Numbered from the stretch's first letter, positions 1-8,132 are shown. The stretch: DNA of 40,250 nt from Alphaproteobacteria bacterium (GCA_017937705.1 JAGBDC010000033.1:1-40250); one strand, 5' to 3'. Translations and numbers: made by a program. Notes: a model not told the origin generated them from the letters alone.

Positions 1-154
1 CTCATTGGCTTAAAGCCAACCGGCATACTCCGTCTGCCTTTCGTTTGTAGTCGAACCCCTCCACCCGTGGTTCGTATCCGTTTCTTCGAAACTTTAAAAC
101 AAAAAAAGCACCATAAAGGCGCTTTTTTGTTTTAATGGCGGAGAGTCAGGGATT
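1..154. repeat. Left copy of 190-bp direct duplication
   Basis: Bases 1-154 match 191-344 with one visible difference (C versus T near 78/268). The copy ends with the last 19 bases of the tRNA-Ser gene (136-154, reading GGCGGAGAGTC in the middle), so it carries a truncated tRNA 3' end with CCA. The duplicated block also holds a perfect TTGGCTT-A-AAGCCAA hairpin and a terminator-like hairpin (96-133). The 36 bases between the copies (155-190) hold another perfect palindrome, AACATTGC-AA-GCAATGTT. Because the copy begins at base 1, the array may extend further left outside the window. Confidence 0.9.
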
Positions 155-190
155 GTCCTCAACATTGCAAGCAATGTTCGTTCCACTGCA

Positions 191-344
191 CTCATTGGCT
201 TAAAGCCAACCGGCATACTCCGTCTGCCTTTCGTTTGTAGTCGAACCCCTCCACCCGTGGTTCGTATTCGTTTCTTCGAAACTTTAAAACAAAAAAAGCA
301 CCATAAAGGCGCTTTTTTGTTTTAATGGCGGAGAGTCAGGGATT
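191..344. repeat. Right copy of 190-bp direct duplication, abutting tRNA-Ser
   Basis: Second copy of the block at 1-154. Its final 19 bases are the genuine 3' end of the tRNA-Ser gene, and identity to the left copy stops inside the T-arm. After that point the right copy continues into the intact tRNA, while the left copy continues into unrelated sequence (155-190). A repeat boundary inside a tRNA 3' end resembles the duplication left by tRNA-targeting integrases, but no integrase gene is visible here. Confidence 0.9.
286..323 (-). terminator. Terminator of tRNA-Ser
   Basis: Read on the minus strand, an A-rich arm runs into AAAAAAGCGCC, a short loop and GGTGCTTTTTTT, giving a GC-rich hairpin followed by a T run just downstream of the tRNA 3' end. 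The hairpin is near-symmetric and could act in both directions. The same structure is repeated at 96-133 in the left copy of the duplication. Confidence 0.7.
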
Positions 345-413
345 CGAACCCCGGGTGGGTCGCCCCACGACGGTTTTCAAGACCGCTGCATTAAACCACT
401 CTGCCAACTCTCC
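326..413 (-). tRNA. tRNA-Ser (anticodon UGA)
   Basis: The minus strand folds as a class II tRNA. The 7-bp acceptor stem is GGAGAGT/ACTCTCC, the anticodon loop CTTGAAA gives anticodon TGA, the long variable arm is GTGGG-GCGA-CCCAC, and the T-loop is TTCGAAT. The 3' CCA is encoded. Length with CCA is 88 nt, normal for tRNA-Ser. It reads UCA and wobble UCN serine codons. A terminator follows at once, and the last 19 bases are duplicated 190 bp away. Confidence 0.97.
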
Positions 414-477
414 ACTCGGTCTGCCATAGTTAATACATAAAACAAACCTAAAGGTCAAGTATTTTTTTTAATTTTTT

Positions 478-831
478 TTATCTTTTAAAAATTAAACGCA
501 AATAGTCTATACCGAATACGATGGCAATAAACAATAAAGCACGTACACAAACAGTGTAAAAGTCAACGCTAATCAACGGATTAAATAAATATGCCTGATA
601 GAACAAAGAGGCAATCAGTGCACATCCGACCATTGTAATCCAATAATGTTTTACACGAGAGAAGACAAAAGCACATAAAATTGCTGCTGCCCAAATTTGC
701 CATTCATCAGCCATGCCGTTCATTAAACCCAAAGTTACGGCAATCGGTTTGATATTCATTAGAATACCCAAAACACCAATTACAACGCATACGGCTGCGA
801 TTATCGGATATAATTTTTTTCTGCTCATCAT
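478..831 (-). CDS. Small hydrophobic membrane protein, unknown function
   Basis: 117-residue protein that I do not recognise. It is almost entirely hydrophobic, with likely membrane segments at about residues 7-27, 46-58, 63-83 and 91-112 and a positively charged N-terminus (SRKK) and C-terminus (FKR). A Shine-Dalgarno AAGGA lies 4 nt before the first ATG and 7 nt before the second (base 828), so initiation may be at either. It is monocistronic, transcribed away from rlpA, and followed by the tRNA-Ser gene in the same direction. A sigma70-like promoter sits at 865-892. The SD, promoter and continuous hydrophobic pattern argue that it is a real gene. Confidence 0.75.
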   Translation of the reverse strand: MMSRKKLYPIIAAVCVVIGVLGILMNIKPIAVTLGLMNGMADEWQIWAAAILCAFVFSRVKHYWITMVGCALIASLFYQAYLFNPLISVDFYTVCVRALLFIAIVFGIDYLRLIFKR

Positions 832-864
832 TTTTTCCTTATAAAAGTTTTAAAATCTGTTCAA

Positions 865-892
865 ATCATAGCATGCTAAATTTATTTATCAA
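865..892 (-). promoter_or_regulatory. Candidate sigma70 promoter for the small membrane protein gene
   Basis: On the minus strand TTGATA (892-887) is followed by a 16-nt spacer and TATGAT (870-865), about 35 nt before the start codon. The spacer includes GCATGC. Good hexamers and sensible placement, but judged by eye only. Confidence 0.45.
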
Positions 893-980
893 TACTGTTT
901 TTTTATTGTATAGTCGTTAATATAACTTTACGATGAAAAAAAAGTAGTATAAAATAAGACGAATTAAAGTAGAGGAAGAT

Positions 981-1928
981 ATGAAATTGGCTAAATTTAT
1001 TCGTTTTTTATTGCTGTGTGAATTGTTGACAGGGCTTTGTGCTTGTGGCGTTTCTTCACCGGATATTACGGATCCTCCGCAAAAACAAGCTGCAGCAATT
1101 TTGGATCAGGGTGGTTCATATAAAGTAGGGAATCCTTATAAAATCTTGGGGCGTTGGTACTATCCGAAAGAAGATTATAACTACAAAGAAGTTGGTACTG
1201 CTTCATGGTATGGTCCTGATTTTCATGCTAAAAAAACTGCAAATGGCGAAAAATATGATATGCACAGTTTAACGGCTGCTCATCGCACTCTTCCCTTGCC
1301 TTCAATTGTCAGAGTTACAAATTTGGAGAACGGACGTTCTTTGGTCGTAAGGGTTAACGACAGAGGGCCTTATGCTCGTAATCGCATTATCGATGTGTCG
1401 AAAAAAGTTGCTCAATTATTAGGCTTTTTAGAACAGGGAACCGCAAAAGTCAGAGTTGAAGTTTTGGAAAAAGAAAGTAAGAACCTGAAAGCTGCATTAA
1501 CAGGAAGTCCTTTGTATGCAGATGTTTCAGCTGCTCCTGTGGCTAAAATTACAAGTTCTGGGATTGCTCAAATAGAAGGTTCGGCTATTGCCACAACTAA
1601 AATGGGAGCGTCGGCTTATGATAACCTAACTCCCGATTATGATTATAGTCCCGATGTTGAAACAACAGAAAAAAATGAAGATGAGAAAGTTGTTTCCGGT
1701 GAAAAATATTATGTTCAAGTAGGTGCATTTTCAAATTACGAATCGGCAAAATCATTGGGTTCTCGTTTGGGTGATTTGGGTAGTGTCCATATCAGCGAAG
1801 CAAAAGTAAACGGAAAGACATTTTATCGTGTAAGAATGGGGCCATATTCGGGATATTCCGAGGCATTAAAAACTCAAACCGATGTCAGAAATTATGGTGT
1901 TTCATCAGCACATATTGTCGAAAAATAG
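981..1928 (+). CDS. rlpA: RlpA family septal lipoprotein (DPBB + SPOR)
   Basis: 315 residues. RlpA proteins are outer-membrane lipoproteins that bind septal, denuded peptidoglycan; in Pseudomonas the double-psi beta-barrel is a lytic transglycosylase. The N-terminus is a lipoprotein signal with a likely lipobox LCAC (Cys22). The DPBB domain spans about 71-163, with the GTASWYG motif, His101 in AAHRTLP and Asp127 in VNDRGPY, spaced as the catalytic His/Asp of the Pseudomonas enzyme. A Ser/Thr-rich linker leads to a C-terminal SPOR domain (about 242-314, starting YYVQVGAF). SD AGAGGAAG precedes the ATG. First gene of a packed plus-strand operon; the next start is 9 nt after its stop. A TATAAA-like -10 lies about 30 nt upstream, without a convincing -35. 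Confidence 0.95.
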   Translation: MKLAKFIRFLLLCELLTGLCACGVSSPDITDPPQKQAAAILDQGGSYKVGNPYKILGRWYYPKEDYNYKEVGTASWYGPDFHAKKTANGEKYDMHSLTAAHRTLPLPSIVRVTNLENGRSLVVRVNDRGPYARNRIIDVSKKVAQLLGFLEQGTAKVRVEVLEKESKNLKAALTGSPLYADVSAAPVAKITSSGIAQIEGSAIATTKMGASAYDNLTPDYDYSPDVETTEKNEDEKVVSGEKYYVQVGAFSNYESAKSLGSRLGDLGSVHISEAKVNGKTFYRVRMGPYSGYSEALKTQTDVRNYGVSSAHIVEK

Positions 1929-1937
1929 AGGTGAAAT

Positions 1938-3077
1938 ATGAAATTTTGTAAAATATTATCATTACTTGTGTTTGCCGGTTTAGTATCCGAAGCTCACGCA
2001 ATTGAAACAAAAGCAAGGAACGCAATATTAATGGATTATGACACTGGTGAATATTTGTATACTAAAGAGGCTTTTGTGCCGGTTCCTCCTGCATCAATGA
2101 GTAAATTGATGACCACATATATTTTGTTCAGCAAAATTAAAGACGGTTCGTTATCTTTGGAAGATGTTTTTACAGTCAGTGAAAATGCGTGGAAGAAAGG
2201 CGGTGCGGCAAGCGGAAGTTCTACGATGTTTTTACCGGTCGGAGATAAAGTAAAGGTTGAAGATTTAATTCGAGGAATTCTAATTCAATCCGGTAATGAT
2301 GCTTGTATTACCGTTGCAGAAAATATTGCCGGTTCGGAAGAGGATTTTGCTGTATTAATGAATGAGAAAGCAGCCGAGTTAGGTTTGAAAAATTCTCATT
2401 TTGACAATTCTACCGGTCTGCCTTCACCGGATCACAAAATGTCTGCTGAAGATTTGGCCAAATTAGCCAAAGTGCTTATTCGTGATTTTCCTGAATTTTA
2501 TTCGATCTTTTCGGAAAAATCTTTTACATATCATAATATTGTACAAGGTAACAGAAATCCGTTGTTATATTCTATGCCGGATGCCGACGGTTTAAAAACC
2601 GGACACACAGAAGAAGCCGGATATGGTTTAACAGCATCGGCTAAGAGGGGAAATCGTCGTCTTATCGGTGTTATGAACGGGATGAGTTCTAATAAAGAAC
2701 GTTCGGAAGAAGCTGAAAAGTTGATGAGTTGGGGATTTAGAGAATTTGACAACTATAAGGTTTTCAAACAGTTTCAAAGAGTAGCTGAGGCTCCGGTATA
2801 TATGGGAACACAAGATAAAATCGATTTAGTTACAAAAGACGATGTTGTTGTTACTTTACCGAGAAGCAAAGCTAAAGAAGCAAAGTTAACTGCAGTATAT
2901 AAAACTCCGGTACGTGCTCCGATTAAGCAAGGGGAAAGATTGGGAAAAGTTATTCTGGAAGTGGAAGGACAAGAACCTCGTTCTATTCCGCTGTATGCTG
3001 ATCACGATATTGAAAAACTGGGTTTCTTCGGTCGTATAAAAAGTAATGTTTCATATTTGCTATTTGGGGGGAAATAA
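1938..3077 (+). CDS. Serine-type D-Ala-D-Ala carboxypeptidase (PBP5/6 family)
   Basis: 379 residues. Removes the terminal D-Ala from peptidoglycan pentapeptides in the periplasm, limiting cross-linking. A signal peptide (about 1-21, ending EAHA) is followed by the SxxK motif S53-M-S-K56, SGN at 118-120 and KTG at 220-222, in the order and spacing of family S11 peptidases. A beta-rich C-terminal PBP5-type domain (about 275-355) follows, and the end is amphipathic as expected for membrane attachment. Its position between rlpA and tmk is standard in alphaproteobacteria. Its stop TAA overlaps the ATG of tmk by one base, so translation is probably coupled. The exact symbol (dacA, dacC or dacF) cannot be settled from sequence alone. 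Confidence 0.95.
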   Translation: MKFCKILSLLVFAGLVSEAHAIETKARNAILMDYDTGEYLYTKEAFVPVPPASMSKLMTTYILFSKIKDGSLSLEDVFTVSENAWKKGGAASGSSTMFLPVGDKVKVEDLIRGILIQSGNDACITVAENIAGSEEDFAVLMNEKAAELGLKNSHFDNSTGLPSPDHKMSAEDLAKLAKVLIRDFPEFYSIFSEKSFTYHNIVQGNRNPLLYSMPDADGLKTGHTEEAGYGLTASAKRGNRRLIGVMNGMSSNKERSEEAEKLMSWGFREFDNYKVFKQFQRVAEAPVYMGTQDKIDLVTKDDVVVTLPRSKAKEAKLTAVYKTPVRAPIKQGERLGKVILEVEGQEPRSIPLYADHDIEKLGFFGRIKSNVSYLLFGGK

Positions 3078-3721
3078 TGAAAGGACGTTTTATTACTTTT
3101 GAGGGTGGTGAAGGAACCGGAAAAACCACACAAATTAAAATGTTGGCTGAATATTTGCAATCAAAAGGAATTGAAGTCGTTTTGACTAAAGAACCCGGAG
3201 GAACACCAATAGGGCAAGAATTGAGAACGATGCTTTGCACCGGAGATAAAGATAAATTTGATGCAGTTGCAGAAGCTCTTTTGTATTATGCTGACCGAAG
3301 AATACATTTGCAACAAAAAATATTACCTGCTTTAGCTGAAGGAAAATGGGTTATTAGTGACAGATTTGCAGATTCTACAATGGCTTATCAATATTATGGA
3401 TATAACAAGAGAGTTCCGAAACAAACTTTGGAAGAGTTATATAAAATGACTGTCGGTGATTTTTATCCCGATATGACTGTTATTTTAGATATCAATCCTG
3501 AAGTAGGGTTGGCTCGTTCTATGGCTCGCAACAGTTCTAGTGTTGTTCAAGAAACAAGACATGAAAGCAGAGGTTTGGAATTTCATAATAATTTGCGGAA
3601 CGGATTTTTAGAAATTGCAAAAACATCACCTCGATATAATGTTTTGAATGCAGATAAAACGATTGATGAACTGCACAACGATATAATAAGACTAATTGAT
3701 GAAAGGTTGCTTAATGCCTGA
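3077..3721 (+). CDS. tmk: Thymidylate kinase (dTMP kinase)
   Basis: 214 residues, normal length. Phosphorylates dTMP to dTDP with ATP in the cytoplasm, for DNA synthesis. The P-loop GGEGTGKTT lies at 10-18, the DR(F/Y) motif at 95-97 followed by the DSTMAYQ substrate-binding helix, and the lid region at about 150-165. The start overlaps the carboxypeptidase stop (TAATG) and has a strong G-rich SD (GGGGGG) 6 nt upstream. The 3' end overlaps the start of holB by 8 nt, a pairing seen in many bacteria because both genes serve replication. Confidence 0.97.
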   Translation: MKGRFITFEGGEGTGKTTQIKMLAEYLQSKGIEVVLTKEPGGTPIGQELRTMLCTGDKDKFDAVAEALLYYADRRIHLQQKILPALAEGKWVISDRFADSTMAYQYYGYNKRVPKQTLEELYKMTVGDFYPDMTVILDINPEVGLARSMARNSSSVVQETRHESRGLEFHNNLRNGFLEIAKTSPRYNVLNADKTIDELHNDIIRLIDERLLNA

Positions 3722-4754
3722 CCCTGATATTATTACACCACAAAACAATTTTTTTCTGCTCGGACAAGAAGATGCAGAAAGGGTGGTTTTGGATGCGTAT
3801 AATAACCGAAAATTGCACAGTTCATGGCTTATTTCGGGAGAAGAGGGAATAGGAAAAACAACCTTTGCATATAAGTTTGCTCGATTTTTGTTGGATGAGA
3901 AAAGAGGAAATAATAGCCTTAATACCAGTCCGGACAGTCCGTCAAATTGCCTTGTTACCAAAGGCTCACATCCCGATTTGAAAATTATAGAAAGAGATTA
4001 TGTCGAAGCTGACAGAAAGAAATTAATAAAGTCTATCAAAGAAGGTGAAAAAATAGATGAAAATACTCGTCGCAATTTTAGGAAATCGGCAATAATTAAA
4101 GTTGACGATGTTCGCACGATAAATGAATTTTTATCCAAAAAATCTTCACAAGACGGTTGGCGAGTTGTGATAATAGACAGTATTGATGATATGAATGCAG
4201 CGGCTTCAAATGCATTGCTTAAAATATTAGAAGAACCCCCGGCAAAAAGTATTTTATTATTAATCAGCCATAATGTCGGACGATTGTTACCTACCATAAA
4301 ATCTCGTTGTGCAAAATTGATGTTAAAACCTTTGGCTGAAAATATGGTTATAAGCTTGTTGAGAAGGTATAGACCGGATTTAAGTGAAGATAAAATAAAA
4401 GGCGTTGCTAAAATATCTTCTGGAAGTATAGGAAAAGCATTACGTTATGTCGATGGAGATGCTTTATCAATGTATGAGAATTTAGAACATATTGTGTTTT
4501 CAGGCAAGAATTTTAAGCTCGATGATATGTTAGATTGGGTTAATAAGGCAATTGCTGAAGAAGAAAAATATATTTTAGCCAAAGAGCTGATATTAAAATT
4601 TTGTTCGGATAATATTATCAGTAGTCAAAATGTTGAAGAAATGGCTCTTGCATGGGAAAATGCAATTCGAAGTTTTAGGCAAACAGATAGTCTGAATATG
4701 GATAAAAAACAGGGTTTAATAAATATTATCGGTAAATTATGCAAATTGAATTGA
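3714..4754 (+). CDS. holB: DNA polymerase III subunit delta'
   Basis: 346 residues. Clamp-loader subunit that helps load the beta clamp on DNA. AAA+ fold with Walker A at 42-49 (GEEGIGKT), a Walker B-like strand VVIIDSIDDM at 151-160, then the family signature SNALLKILEEPP (165-176) and TIKSRC (194-199). A longer reading with start at 3696 exists, but ATG 3714 has AAGG 7 nt upstream and fits translational coupling with tmk, so it is preferred. The zinc-binding cysteine cluster of some clamp-loader proteins is absent. In related genomes metG usually follows; here tatD follows directly. Confidence 0.94.
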   Translation: MPDPDIITPQNNFFLLGQEDAERVVLDAYNNRKLHSSWLISGEEGIGKTTFAYKFARFLLDEKRGNNSLNTSPDSPSNCLVTKGSHPDLKIIERDYVEADRKKLIKSIKEGEKIDENTRRNFRKSAIIKVDDVRTINEFLSKKSSQDGWRVVIIDSIDDMNAAASNALLKILEEPPAKSILLLISHNVGRLLPTIKSRCAKLMLKPLAENMVISLLRRYRPDLSEDKIKGVAKISSGSIGKALRYVDGDALSMYENLEHIVFSGKNFKLDDMLDWVNKAIAEEEKYILAKELILKFCSDNIISSQNVEEMALAWENAIRSFRQTDSLNMDKKQGLINIIGKLCKLN

Positions 4755-4761
4755 GGTAAGA

Positions 4762-5556
4762 ATGTTAGTTGATAGTCATTGTCATATCGAATTTAATGAT
4801 TTTGAAGATGATATAGAAGAAATAATTCAGCATATGAAAGAAAATGGTATTACCGCAGCTTTGAATGCCGGAAATAATATTGATGGTTTAGATGAGCAAT
4901 TGGCTTTATCTGAAAAATATCCTTTTATATATACTGCGGTAGGTGTTCATCCTCACAATGCTGATGAATATAGCTATGTTACCGCAGAATATTTGATTGA
5001 AAAAAGCAAACATAAGAAAGTGGTTGCTATTGGTGAGTGCGGACTTGACTATTATTACGATTACAGTTCGAAAGAAAACCAAATTAAAGTTTTTAAGGAA
5101 CATATTTACGCCGCTCAAGAAACAGGATTGCCGCTGATAATTCATACTCGTGATGCTGATGAAGATACAATTAAAATTTTGAAAGAAGAATATGAAAAAA
5201 GACCGTTCAGCGGTGAAATCCATTGTTTTTCTACCGGTAGAGAATTGGCGGAATTTGCGATTTCTATCGGTTTTTATGTTTCGGCATCAGGAATAATTAC
5301 TTTTAATAAAAGTGGTGAGTTAAGAGAAATTTTTGCCGATATTCCCGAAGACAAACTCTTGGTTGAGACAGATTCTCCGTTTTTGGCTCCGGTTCCTTTA
5401 CGTGGACATCGAAATGAGCCGGCAAATGTAAAATATGTGGCAGAAAAATTGGCACAGATAAAAAATATATCATTTGAAAAAATGGCAGAAATTACCTCAC
5501 ATAATTTTTATAAACTGTTTAGAAAAGCCAGTGATAAAGGGAGGTATGACTACTAA
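4762..5556 (+). CDS. tatD: TatD family metal-dependent DNase/hydrolase
   Basis: 264 residues, TIM-barrel amidohydrolase-type deoxyribonuclease; homologues have 3'-5' exonuclease activity and take part in DNA repair and turnover. Metal ligands are visible in order: D4-x-H6-x-H8 (VDSHCH), E92 (IGECGLDYY), H128 (IIHTRDA), H154 (IHCFSTG) and D204 (ETDSPFLAP). SD GAGGTAAG precedes the ATG, 8 nt after the holB stop. Its TAA overlaps the ATG of the next gene (TAATG). The C-terminal NEPANVKYVAEKLA stretch is typical of the family. Confident family call; the exact substrate is not determined. Confidence 0.96.
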   Translation: MLVDSHCHIEFNDFEDDIEEIIQHMKENGITAALNAGNNIDGLDEQLALSEKYPFIYTAVGVHPHNADEYSYVTAEYLIEKSKHKKVVAIGECGLDYYYDYSSKENQIKVFKEHIYAAQETGLPLIIHTRDADEDTIKILKEEYEKRPFSGEIHCFSTGRELAEFAISIGFYVSASGIITFNKSGELREIFADIPEDKLLVETDSPFLAPVPLRGHRNEPANVKYVAEKLAQIKNISFEKMAEITSHNFYKLFRKASDKGRYDY

Positions 5557-6344
5557 TGTTCAATGTTAAAATATTAGGTAGCGGCGCTGCTCCCGGAGTT
5601 CCGGCAATAGCAATAGGCTGGGGGGATTGTAATCCTGATAATCCTAAGAATCGGCGTAGCAGAACAACAACTTATCTCACGTATAACGATACAAAATTGT
5701 TGATAGATACTTCGCCTGATTTAAGAATGCAGCTGTTATCAAATAATGTAAACAGCTTGGATTGTGTGCTTTATACTCATGCTCATGCTGACCATTTGCA
5801 CGGAATTGATGATTTGCGAGAGATTAACCGAATTAATAAATCAAGTCTTGATATTTATGGCAGTAGTGAAACTATCAAGGTCATAAAACAACGTTTTCCA
5901 TATTTACTCACAACTCCTAATCATGTAAACAATGTTTCTATTTTGCCAAGCTTAATTGCTAATGAACTTGAATATTATGTGCCATTTTATATTAATGATT
6001 TGAAAATAACTCCGATAAGATTGGTTGGCCACATGGCTCCTTCTACCGGATATATTTTCAATGATGGAGAAGTTGTATATATTGCGGATTACAGACATAT
6101 AGAACAACAAGCTTTTGATATGATAAAGAAAAATGTCAAACTTATGGTTGTTCCTTTGACAACTCCGGAAGGAACCGAGTTTCATGCCGGATTAGATGAA
6201 ATTTTATCTGATATAAAGAAAATTAATCCTGAAATGGCGGTAATAAATCATATGGCAGCCGAATGTGATTATGATGTTATTCGAAATATAACACCACAAA
6301 ATGTAGAACCGGCATTTGATAATATGAATATTATATTGGAATAG
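5556..6344 (+). CDS. MBL-fold metallo-hydrolase (PhnP/PqqB-like)
   Basis: 262 residues. The metallo-beta-lactamase signature THAHADH is at 74-80, followed by GIDDLR. The N-terminal LGSGAAPGVP turn and the GDCNPDNPKNRRSRTT segment resemble PhnP-type phosphodiesterases and the MBL proteins next to tatD in many alphaproteobacteria. Later metal-ligand candidates are GHMAPSTGY, IADYRH and the C-terminal INHMAAECDY. The product is presumably a cytoplasmic phosphodiesterase acting on cyclic or nucleotide-like substrates, by homology only. There is no phosphonate operon nearby, so a PhnP role should not be assumed. Translationally coupled to tatD. Confidence 0.9.
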   Translation: MFNVKILGSGAAPGVPAIAIGWGDCNPDNPKNRRSRTTTYLTYNDTKLLIDTSPDLRMQLLSNNVNSLDCVLYTHAHADHLHGIDDLREINRINKSSLDIYGSSETIKVIKQRFPYLLTTPNHVNNVSILPSLIANELEYYVPFYINDLKITPIRLVGHMAPSTGYIFNDGEVVYIADYRHIEQQAFDMIKKNVKLMVVPLTTPEGTEFHAGLDEILSDIKKINPEMAVINHMAAECDYDVIRNITPQNVEPAFDNMNIILE

Positions 6345-6353
6345 GAGGCAGAA

Positions 6354-7214
6354 ATGTTGTGTATTTATCATATCGCAGATCATGATGGTAAAGGTTCCGG
6401 AGCTGTTGTTAAAAGTGTATTTCCCGAAATTGAATTATTGGGGCTCAATCATGATATGGAAATTCCGTATGATTTGATAGAAAAGCATGAAAAAGTTGTG
6501 GTTTGTGATTTTGCTCTTCCGGTTGACTATATGTTTAAGCTCAGCGAAACAGTTGATTTTACGTGGATTGACCACCATGCTTCGGTTATTGATAAATATG
6601 AAGAAGAACTTGCCAAAGGGAGAAAACCCATAAAAGGAATAAGGCGAGTAGGGCAAGCAGCTATAGAGCTTTGTTGGGAATATTTTTATCCTGACAGACC
6701 TGTTCCTTTAGGTATAATTTTATTGGCTAAAAATGATTTGTTTGATTTGAGTGATCCGAGAGTTCGTCCGTTTGAGTTTGCAATGCAATCTTTTGGTGTT
6801 AATACGCCTGATGATAAAATTTGGACTGAACTTTTTGAAAATCGTTTGGATATTGAAGAAATGATACAGGACGGACAAAGAATTTTGGGGTGGATAAATG
6901 TTCGTAACTATCGTTTAGTCAGAAGTATGGCATTTGAAAGTGAAATAGACGGATATAAATGTATTTGCGCCAATATGCCCCAAGGATATTCTTCCTTTTA
7001 TGACTCAATTGAAAATCGTGACAGTTATGATGTTATGATTAATTTTTATATGAATAAAAATCAAAAATGGAATTTATCTTTTTATTCTTCTAAAAAAAAT
7101 GTAGATGTATCTAAAATAGCGGCAAAATTTGGCGGCGGTGGACACAGAGGGGCTGCCGGAGCATCTTCTCTGGATGAATTACCTTCTTTTTTGCGAAAAG
7201 CTGTCAACGGATAA
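6354..7214 (+). CDS. DHH/DHHA1 family phosphoesterase (NrnB-like)
   Basis: 286 residues. An N-terminal DHH domain has the metal motifs D9-H10-D11 (HIADHDGKGSG), CDFALP near 51-56 and D73-H74-H75 (IDHHAS). A C-terminal DHHA1 substrate-binding domain carries the glycine-rich GGGGHRGAAG near 260-270. Proteins with this layout degrade oligoribonucleotides (nanoRNases such as NrnB) or cyclic dinucleotide products. It begins 10 nt after the MBL gene with SD AGGAGG, so it probably shares the operon. The nanoRNase assignment is inference from domain layout. Confidence 0.88.
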   Translation: MLCIYHIADHDGKGSGAVVKSVFPEIELLGLNHDMEIPYDLIEKHEKVVVCDFALPVDYMFKLSETVDFTWIDHHASVIDKYEEELAKGRKPIKGIRRVGQAAIELCWEYFYPDRPVPLGIILLAKNDLFDLSDPRVRPFEFAMQSFGVNTPDDKIWTELFENRLDIEEMIQDGQRILGWINVRNYRLVRSMAFESEIDGYKCICANMPQGYSSFYDSIENRDSYDVMINFYMNKNQKWNLSFYSSKKNVDVSKIAAKFGGGGHRGAAGASSLDELPSFLRKAVNG

Positions 7215-7234
7215 TCTTTTTTGCTTGAATAAAA

Positions 7235-7264
7235 TTGTATAAATGTATAGTTTGAAACTATAAT
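7235..7264 (+). promoter_or_regulatory. Candidate promoter with palindrome over the -10
   Basis: TTGTAT (7235-7240), an 18-nt spacer and TATAAT (7259-7264). The 17-bp palindrome TATAGTTTGAAACTATA (7246-7262, 8-bp arms around a central G) overlaps the -10 and could be a repressor site. It lies just ahead of the nuclease-fold gene, after the end of the DHH gene. Predicted by eye. Confidence 0.4.
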
Positions 7265-7280
7265 AACAGGAGTAAAAGCA

Positions 7281-8132
7281 ATGGCACTGAGAAAAAAGAA
7301 AGACGAAGATTTGAAAAAAATTGGTGGGTTAGCCGGTTTTTTGCATCGTATTGTAATGTTTTTAACTTATCCTTTTCGTAAACCATTGCGTTTTATTTTG
7401 TTTTTGGCTGTTATCGGAGCAATAGCTTATTGTATTCCCGTGTACTATTACAAAGTTGAACCGAAGAATATACAAGATTGGTATAGAGGGCTTTTCGATA
7501 CGGTGAAAGAACAAGTCGCTTTACCGCAAAATCTGAAAGGAACAGATACTTTGGTGGAAGTAACTCAACAACCTACGGCCAAAGATGTGCGTCGCCAGAT
7601 GTTTTTGAAAGCTAGTGGAAATTCTCCGCAAGCTGTTGATGTATTAGCTGAAAAATCTCAAGATGTTGTCGATATAAGAGATATTCGTCGTGCCGAAGAA
7701 GATGCTGAAGCATACAAGTTGCCGGTTGCTACGATAACAAAACCGGTAGAGACTGTTATACAGGAAGAAAAAGAACCGGAAATCGAAGAAGAATTTGATT
7801 ATACCAGACATTATGGTGAATATTCTAATCTTGATTATTTGAATGAACCGATAACTATTTCCGGTGAAGCTATTGTTCATAATGCAAACGAAATGACTGT
7901 TGACGGTAATTATGTCTTTTTGTATGGCATTTATGCTAATCCTAAAGATGGCAGAGGTGTAAGAGGAAAAGTATATCTTAAAAACTTTGTACAAAGCGAG
8001 ATTGTTAGTTGTGATATCTTAGCTTATACTAAGGGCGAGGCTGTTGCTACGGCAGAATGCTATGTCGGAGATATTGATATTAACCGGTTGATGGTTGAAA
8101 AAGGGTTTGCGGATAGAGTTTCTGCCCGATAG
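7281..8132 (+). CDS. Membrane-anchored protein with degenerate nuclease (SNase-like) domain
   Basis: 283 residues. A Lys-rich start is followed by a single transmembrane segment at about 36-56. A charged, Glu-rich spacer (about 60-185) follows, then a C-terminal region (about 190-283) resembling the staphylococcal-nuclease fold: strands around VFLYGIYANP and a terminal DINRLMVEKGFADR, matching the usual end of that fold. The GIDAPE-type metal motif reads GIYANP, so the acidic catalytic residues appear lost and the domain is probably non-catalytic. SD AGGAG lies 8 nt before the ATG, and a candidate promoter lies at 7235-7264. Function unknown; perhaps envelope or protein binding. Confidence 0.8.
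   Translation: MALRKKKDEDLKKIGGLAGFLHRIVMFLTYPFRKPLRFILFLAVIGAIAYCIPVYYYKVEPKNIQDWYRGLFDTVKEQVALPQNLKGTDTLVEVTQQPTAKDVRRQMFLKASGNSPQAVDVLAEKSQDVVDIRDIRRAEEDAEAYKLPVATITKPVETVIQEEKEPEIEEEFDYTRHYGEYSNLDYLNEPITISGEAIVHNANEMTVDGNYVFLYGIYANPKDGRGVRGKVYLKNFVQSEIVSCDILAYTKGEAVATAECYVGDIDINRLMVEKGFADRVSAR

Noticed and set aside
136-190. Second tRNA-like sequence in the left repeat copy
   Set aside because: Only the 19-nt 3' end is present; the rest of the cloverleaf is missing, so it is a remnant, not a gene.
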